This document shows, piece after piece, positions 57,421 to 64,000 of a stretch of 64,000 bases of DNA (position 1 is the first letter of the stretch; the number at the start of each line of letters is the position of its first letter). The DNA comes from Trifolium pratense (taxonomy: Eukaryota > Streptophyta > Magnoliopsida > Fabales > Fabaceae). The stretch covers positions 39,358,409-39,422,408 of the forward strand of contig NC_060065.1 of the NCBI RefSeq assembly GCF_020283565.1, written 5' to 3'. Made by a program: the position numbers and the translations under genes. The notes beneath the pieces are model-generated. The model had not been told where the DNA came from, ran no database searches, and saw only the letters and a program-made list of their open reading frames with translations.

Positions 57421-57536
57421 TTCGTGATTCGATTTTGACTTCTGAAAAATAAGCTATAAGCTGATAAAGTAAGCTATAACGTCATAACGAAAAGATCGTT
57501 ACCAAACAAAGCTTTTAACATATAAGTTTTTTTAAT

Positions 57537-57932
57537 GAGGAGGGATCCGTTGACTCCAGGAGTAAGTCTCCATTTACTTATTCCGCTTAATAACTCGATA
57601 TCGCCATTATATTTCTTCAATCCAACCGTTGAATTCAAAGATCTCATCGAGTAGATCAACTCCACAAATTTTTATAAAAATTCAAAACGATTTGATACTT
57701 TTTATGATAACTTCAATTGAACGTACAACAAATTTTAAAAAAAATCGTTGAATTTGAATAGTATGAATACATAACTATATTTTTTTAATTTTTATTAAAA
57801 TTTGTGGAGTTTATCTACTCAATAAGATCTTTGAATTCAACGGTTGGATTGAAGAAATATAATGCCGATATCGAGTTATTAAGCGGAGTAAGTCAATGGA
57901 GACTTACTCCTGGAGTCATCTGATCTCTCATT
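57537..57932. repeat. Foldback MITE with ~130-bp inverted repeats
   Basis: Left arm gttgactccaggagtaagtc, then cgcttaataactcgatatcg and tccaaccgttgaattcaaag, pairs with 57800-57920. Flanks are ttttttaat at 57528-57536 and 57933-57941, a 9-bp Mutator-like duplication (low complexity, so not certain). Confidence 0.75.
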
Positions 57933-58142
57933 TTTTTTAATAGGGAATTATTCATATTCTTTTTCCATACTTGTAGCACGCGTTTATTTATTTATTTTTT
58001 TCAAATATTCGTTGAATACAAGTGCGCAATAGTCATCCTATCATTGTCATAGAAAGAAAAAAAAGAAGTGTGTTATTACTAGTACTTCTTTGTAACAAAT
58101 AACTAATTAAAGTAAGACAACTAATTATTGTGGCGGCAAACT

Positions 58143-58173
58143 GGTCAACACAAATATTAACCGAAAAAGTCAA
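58143..58173 (-). promoter_or_regulatory. Two W-box-like sites upstream of the PR5-lectin kinase
   Basis: TTGACC (complement of 58143-58148) and TTGACT (complement of 58168-58173) lie about 195-220 bp before the start codon. W-boxes bind WRKY factors in defence genes. Six-base words can occur by chance, so this is suggestive only. Confidence 0.35.
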
Positions 58174-58282
58174 AAATCAAACGCGTAAGTTGATTTGATT
58201 GCTTGCACTTCCCTTCGTAAACTGGTACACTTATTATACATCACAGAAAAAGATTATGAAGAATATTTCAACAAAAAAAAAT

Positions 58283-58289
58283 TATATAG
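58283..58289 (+). promoter_or_regulatory. Probable TATA box of the PR5-lectin kinase
   Basis: tatatag about 80 nt before the ATG at 58366, in an AT-rich stretch. Confidence 0.35.
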
Positions 58290-58365
58290 TATATGAAGAA
58301 AACTTGTATAACTCCTAATAATTAACTATTCTTTTGTTGTTTTCAATTTCAATTTTAGCTTCCAT

Positions 58366-61300
58366 ATGGTTGAGCCAATTTCACTGTTGTTCTTCTTCAC
58401 ACTTCACCTATCAGTGGTAACATCAGCGAAATTTACTATAATTAATCAATGCAATTACACGGTGTGGCCAGCTTCATATACCACCGGATTCATTTTGAAA
58501 CCCGGTGAGAATTCAACAATCACGGTGCCGGCTAAATGGACTGGCCGTTTCTGGGGCCGGACACTCTGCACAACAGATTCCACCACCGGGAACTTCTCCT
58601 GCGTCACAGGCGATTGTGGATCCGGCAAGTTAGCATGTGCTGGCCGCAGTGGATCACTGCCTGTGACACTGGCGGAGTTCACTTTGAACGGTGCCAATGA
58701 TCAAGATTTTTATGATGTCAGCTTAGTAGACGGTTATAATGTTCCGATGGATGTGATTCCGTTAGATGGTTCTGGAAAGTGTAATAGTACCGGTTGTTCT
58801 ACGGATTTGAACGCAGTGTGTCCAACAGAGTTGAAGGTAACAGAAAATGGGACAGTTGTGGCCTGCCAAGGTCCTTGTGCTGCATTTAATTTGCAGTTTT
58901 TTTGTTGTGTTGGGAATCATTCAACTCAAGAAACTTGTGAGCCGAGTGTGTATGCTCAGATATTCAAGACGTCGTGTCCTCGAGCTTATAGCTATGTGTA
59001 TGACGATAAAAGTAGTACGTTCACTTGTCCGGCTACCGATTACCAAGTCGTCTTTTGTCCTGCCTCCAAAAATGCCAGGTTAGATATCTTACTATATATA
59101 TATATTTCAAAAGTGATATATTAATTTTAAAGAATTATGAAAATAATTTTCTTAATATGTTGTATGGTGATTGAACATGGAGATGAAGTATGTATATTAG
59201 CTGAATTTGATCAATTGTGACTTTTTATTAGTTTGGATAAAAAGAGAGAAACACACTTATTTGTTTTTAATAGTAATTAGTAAGGATGTCTGATTGTATA
59301 ATTCTATCACAAGCATAATATGATCATACTAGCTAGATGCATATTTATTTTGAGAGAGATACACACTTGTTAGAAAAAACACTTTTTACATCTGGCCAAG
59401 GTCAGATGTAGACGCACAAGATATAGTAAGTATACACGTTTTCATATATACTCTTCTTACAAATGAAAAAACCAGAGATTACTTAAAAGTTAAAATAATT
59501 TTCACCAATTGCCTAAGTTGCCTAATTGTCTCTTCTCGTGTATCGATAGCCTTGATACATTTATCTTTGAGAAAAATTGGTTGTACTCTAGGGGAATTAC
59601 GCAATATTGCGGACAATTCCTTAGTTCAGTGTGACAACACGCCTCCGATTAAATTTTCCTGTCATCCGCAACAACAATACTTGTGGGTCCTATCTCAATT
59701 TGAAATAAAATTCAATTCAATTCAAATTCATATATCCTGTACTTGAATCTTATCTTGAATTACAATTCACTGTAATTAGTCTTCATTGATTCTAAAATCA
59801 TTATACAGTAACTTATTTTTTGTGTCAAATTTTATTAAATAAACCACGTTTCTAATTTTCTCATTTGATTTATGGGTTAAATTTCAATCATTGTAGATTC
59901 ATATATGATATATCAACTTCTAATTTGCCTGTCACTTGTTACGAGCAAAATGTATATGAGTTGCATAAATATGTAGCGTTGCAGGGACCACTTATTAGTA
60001 GTCTATGAAACTCAAAGTAGATTATTTAAAAAAGGATCATTGGAGATGCTCTTATATGTACAATTCTTTCTATTCACTATTTGAAAACAACATTAGATAA
60101 TATCATATTTAGGCACAATCAAATACTAGTTACAAAATATAAGACTTAGTTAACTAAATTAAAATAATTAAGAAAGACTATCAATATTAAATTTGCTAAC
60201 AATTGATAAAATTTTGCAATGCAATGCAGCTTAGAATCATTGGATCAAGATGGAAGTGTAAGTGTTGGTGAGTCACTTATTGCTGGCAGTGGGACAACTC
60301 GATGGCTATCTCCTTCAGGAGATTTTGCATTTGGGTTTTATCAACTTCCCAATGAGCTTTTCTTATTAGCTATATGGTATGTCAACATACAAACTGATGC
60401 AATCATTTGGTATGCAAATGGAGACAACCCTGCTCCAAAGGGATCAAGATTAGTATTAAACGATTCTCGTGGCTTAGTGCTCACTAACCCTCAAGGTTCA
60501 GAACTATGGAGATCATATTTCACATCAGGTACAATTTCTAACGGTATAATGAATAATGCCGGAAACTTTCAGTTGCGAGATAAAAATTCTGTGGCAATCT
60601 GGGATAGTTTCAGTTATCCTACTGACACATTACTTCCTACTCAAGCATTGGAATTAAATGGAAGTCTTTCTTCGCGGCAAGGAGCATTCAACTTCTCGTA
60701 TGGAAGGTTCAAACTTCACTTACATGAGGATGGAAATCTTGTGCTCAACCTTATAAATCTTCCAAGTAACTATAGTTATGATCCTTACTATAGTTCTGAC
60801 ACCAATAGTGGCAATAAGAATCAATCAAATGTTGGCCAGCGTTTGATGTTTGACAAATCAGGTTTCTTATACATAGAGAGAAAAGGAGGGGAGAACTTTT
60901 CTATCAGCTCAAATGTGTCATTGTCAACTAATGATTACTACTGCAAAGCAACAATTAATTATGACGGAGTTTTCACCGTAGCATTTTACCCTAAAGATCC
61001 AAAAAGAGGACAAAGTTGGGTCGTTGCAAAGACTGTACCAGAAAACATTTGCTTGTATTCTACATTCGCAGACGGTGAAGGGGTTTGTGGGTATAATAGC
61101 ATTTGCACTCTTACAAATGACCAAAGGCCAAATTGTACTTGCCCTGATGGATATTCTATAATTGATTCGAATAACGTGTATGCTGGTTGCATACCGAATT
61201 TTCAAGTCATTTGTCAAGCTGGTGGGAATTGGGGTTCACAAGATGATCTATATACAATGAAGGAATTGCCAAATACTGATTGGCCTAAATCTGATTATGA

Positions 61301-62570
61301 AATAATCAGTCCGTCTAGTTTAGAAGAGTGTAAGGAATCATGTTTGCAAGATTGCTTATGTGTTTTGGTTTCTTTCAATGAAAGTTCTTGCTGGAAGAAG
61401 AAGCTCCCACTATCTTATGGAAGAAGTGATCAGGTAGTAAAAGGAATTTCTGTCATGAAATTGATGAAAAATGATCCTTTGTCTACTTTGACAAATGAGA
61501 AAAAAGATCATGATACTTTGATCATTGTGATTTCAGTTCTTTTGGGAAGCTCTGTGTTTGTTATTTTGACATTGCTTGGGGTAATGTTTTTTGGGTTTCC
61601 TTACAACCGCAGGAAGATCAAACATCGTAGAACCAACCAAAATGTTGTTGACAATAACTTGCGCAATTTTACCTTCAAGGAAATAGTTGAAGCAACAAGT
61701 AACTTTAGAGAAGAATTAGGAAGAGGTTCTTGTAGCATTGTCTACAAAGGAACAATAGACAAGATGATCAATGTAGCGGTTAAGAAACTAGATAAGTTGC
61801 TCCAAGATAGTGATAAGGAATTTCAGACTGAAATGAGTGTGATAGGCCAAACTCATCATAGGAATCTTGTTCGTCTTCTTGGATATTGCAAAGAGGGACA
61901 ACATCGGATTTTGGTATATGAGTTAATGAGTAATGGAACTTTGGCAAACTTTCTTTTCGTCCCTTCAAAACCAAATTGGAACGATCGAGTCAACATTGCC
62001 CTTGGGATTGCTAGAGGTCTTGTTTACTTGCATGAAGGATGTTGCACCCAAATCATCCATTGTGATATAAAGCCGCAAAATATACTTCTAGATGATCAAT
62101 ACAATGCTAGGATTTCAGATTTTGGACTAGCAAAGCTACTGTTGATTAATCAAAGTCACACTGAAACTGGAATTAGAGGAACCAAAGGGTATGTTGCACC
62201 AGATTGGTTTAGGAGTGCACCGATCACTACAAAAGTCGATACTTATAGTTTTGGTGTATTGTTGCTAGAGATAATTTGTTGTAGGAAAAATGTAGAGAAA
62301 GATTTTATTGCGGAAGAAAAAGGGATTTTAACCGATTGGGCTTATGATTGCTATAAGACTAGAAGACTTGACAATCTTCTTGAAAACGATAATGACGTCG
62401 GCAATGACAAGATGAGCTTGGAAAAGTTAGTCATGATTGTTATTTGGTGCATTCAAGAAGATCCTTCTCTTAGGCCGACAATGAAGGAGGTTTTACTAAT
62501 GTTAGAAGGATTTGTTGAAGTTGTGGTTCCCCCAAGTCCATATCTCTATGGTTCTGTAAGTTGTAATTAA
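58366..62570 (+). CDS. Thaumatin/PR5-domain G-type lectin receptor kinase (copy 2, ~1017 aa)
   Basis: Exon 1 (58366-59078) and exon 2 (60230-62570) join at AG|GTTAGA..TGCAG|C in phase 2, giving one frame. Order: signal peptide (ISLLFFFTLHLSVVTSA); thaumatin-like domain ~22-237 with 16 cysteines ending VVFCPAS; bulb-type lectin ~247-379; EGF-like CTCPDGYS (~540); PAN-like CKESCLQDCLCVL (~605); transmembrane ~665-690; kinase ~716-1010 with GRGSCSIVYKG, VAVKK, HCDIKPQN and DFGLAK. HCD instead of HRD makes it non-RD, a class linked to innate immune receptors. The lectin exon has no signal peptide of its own, so it needs an upstream exon. Alternative: exon 1 is a separate secreted thaumatin-like gene (unspliced frame stops at 59124) and the lectin kinase uses an unseen first exon. 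I favour the fusion because copy 1 has the same exons and phase. Confidence 0.85.
59079..60229. other. Intron of the PR5-lectin kinase, copy 2
   Basis: About 1.15 kb, GT..AG, AT-rich. No alternative first exon with a signal peptide is evident; the frame at 59552-59746 has no hydrophobic leader or homology. Confidence 0.6.
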
Positions 62571-63330
62571 AATTTGTTTCCTTTGAATGAGATTTTAGCA
62601 TTGCCTTCAGTTTTAATTTCAAGATGCAATTGAACAATTTATCTTTTATTCATGTTAATATTTCATAGTACTGAGAAATTAAATTGGTTGTATTTATAAA
62701 CAATTAGAAGCTATGTTTTGCTTTTTTATATACACTTAACAAATATGGTGTCCATGTATTGATCCAAACAAATATTACACAGTTAAAAGGTTAAAACCAA
62801 AACTCTATTATCTATATACAAAGTTAGTAAATATTAAAAACATGATTGTTTTCTCTGATTAGTTTAAATGGTTTATATGCAATTTTTCTTTTTACTGGGA
62901 ACTAGTTGTTATGCCTGTTTCATCTATCTTCTGAGTTTTATATAAGTTAATCTTCTAAGCCATTTAATCAAGAGACTTTTCAAGGGATACTTAAATACTG
63001 CAAGGTTCACAAGATTTCCTAAAAATGACATTTTCGTCGGCATAAGGTGTATTCCAAAGCCTACATGAAACATAAATAAAATTGAGCATTTTTAACTCAT
63101 CTTGTGATATTTCACACATAGATAATAGTCAATAAGATATTGAGACAGAGTGTCACTTCAAATAACCTATGATTGTCCAGTTGCGCGCAGGTTAATTGGA
63201 TTTGTTGGCTTATCTTGTTGTAGTTTCTGTTTGTGTGTCCCTAATTGTCTATGGTGATTTTTTGAGGTTGATCCTCAGTGAAATTAGAAAGATTTTATCA
63301 CTTTAATTTTTTATTTTTTTCCACAACAAC
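62571..63330. other. 3' flank of the PR5-lectin kinase
   Basis: AT-rich; early part likely 3' untranslated region. Nothing else recognised. Confidence 0.4.
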
Positions 63331-63456
63331 AAAACTGCTCTGTTGGTTGGTAAAGGACGTCGCATTTTATATGTAAAGGTTGGGATTTACACTCTGAACG
63401 CTCACTTATCCATTTTAAACGTGAAATTTCTAGCCACCAGATTACTTCTAAAAAAA
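63331..63456 (+). repeat. tRNA-derived SINE (family 1), degraded, plus strand
   Basis: gctctgttggttggtaaagg (box A region), a damaged box B, then cacttatccattttaaacg and gaaatttctagccacc, ending in an A-run. Opposite in orientation to the SINE 150 bp downstream. Confidence 0.6.
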
Positions 63457-63607
63457 GTTCATCCGTTAAATGACCATTAGTCAACAACTCTCATGTGACA
63501 TGCATATTAGTACATTATATAAATAGGTCCGAAAACTAATTTTTATTTTGTAAATTGTTCCCTAAATCACATAAATCTCATCTATTATAATGATAAATTA
63601 TAGTTAA

Positions 63608-63754
63608 TTTTTTTTTTTTTTTTTTGGTCAGGTAGCCTAGTGGCTTGAAATTCCACCTTTAAAGATGGATAAGTGGAGTGTCCAGGGTTCGAACCCTGGC
63701 TCCTGCATATAAAATGCTGATGTCCCAACCAATTGAGCTAAGCTCATGGGGACT
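63608..63754 (-). repeat. tRNA-derived SINE (family 1), well preserved
   Basis: Minus strand: box A tagctcaattgg, palindromic box B gggttcgaaccct, body and poly(A) (T-run 63608-63625). Flanked by aattatagttaattttt at about 63596-63612 and 63755-63771, a target duplication of ~17 bp. Not a tRNA gene. Confidence 0.85.
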
Positions 63755-63759
63755 AATTA

Positions 63760-64000
63760 TAGTTAATTTTTTAATTGTAAAAAAAAAAAATGAAAATATA
63801 AGAATTAGTAATAAATATTTGGATTAAATGTGTTTTGGTACCTATAAAATTACCAAATGTTATTTTTGTTCCAACAAAAAAGTGGTATTTTCGGTCATAC
63901 AATAATTTTATAATGCAGTTTTAGTGCATGTCATTTTTCAAAATTTTAAAAATTGTTTTATTATCGTTAAATTTTTAAATTTTTGAAAAATTTGTTTTGG
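63760..64000. other. Window edge, AT-rich, no gene
   Basis: ggattaaatgtgttttggtacc (near 63822) resembles the ggcttaaatggccttttggt start of the MITE at 3830, so a related MITE may begin here and run off the window. Confidence 0.35.

Noticed and set aside
60924..61974. Minus-strand frames opposite the lectin and kinase domains
   Set aside because: Antisense shadows of the PR5-lectin kinase exon 2.
63608..63754. tRNA gene (boxes A and B perfect on the minus strand)
   Set aside because: No acceptor/anticodon stem folding, a poly(A) tail and a target duplication show it is a SINE. The same applies to 987-1107, 4976-5090, 22932-23058, 41266-41410 and 63331-63456.

Overview
The window is plant nuclear DNA, very probably from a papilionoid legume of the Medicago/Trifolium type. 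This rests on its AT-richness, on spliced GT..AG genes, and on a dense population of plant LTR retrotransposons, LINE and SINE copies, Stowaway, hAT and Mutator-like MITEs. The species call is inference. Nothing prokaryotic was seen. Repeats fill most of the space between a few host genes.

Left part (1-26.4 kb). From 1 to 9.2 kb there are only MITEs, truncated LINE and SINE copies and unassigned AT-rich DNA. At 9.28-13.47 kb lie two non-autonomous LTR elements. One is a 1.3 kb minus-strand element with eight 32-bp repeats and no genes. The other is a 2.8 kb plus-strand element with only a Copia-type gag. A three-exon gene at 17.4-18.1 kb encodes an EPF2-like stomatal patterning peptide. A broken Ty3/gypsy gag-protease (19.2-21.2 kb) and a tandemly duplicated, broken papain-like protease locus (21.6-23.9 kb) follow.

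Middle part (26.4-38.2 kb). Two host genes lie on the minus strand. One is a three-exon TPR protein of 279 aa. The other is a four-exon FRIGIDA-like gene whose long coiled coil is built from 42-bp repeats and carries one in-frame stop. Nested MITEs and a LINE lie between them.

Right part (38.2-64 kb). Two paralogous loci face away from each other. The plus-strand copy (58.37-62.57 kb) appears intact and, by splice phase, encodes one receptor kinase of about 1017 aa: signal peptide, 16-cysteine thaumatin/PR5 domain, bulb-type (G-type) lectin, EGF/PAN-like region, transmembrane segment, non-RD kinase. The minus-strand copy (38.8-43.97 kb) has the same exon layout and intron phase but is broken. 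Next to it sits a young, apparently intact Copia element in tandem with a remnant of a second. Between the loci lie a ~1.5 kb inverted duplication of fragments resembling a CDCA7-like gene, two hAT elements, a reverse-transcriptase pseudogene and a foldback MITE.

The best candidate for something undescribed is the PR5-domain plus G-lectin receptor kinase, because both paralogs support it independently. The host genes show no operon-like cooperation. The shared theme is local duplication and decay of defence-type genes (PR5-lectin kinase, cysteine protease) inside a transposon-rich interval.
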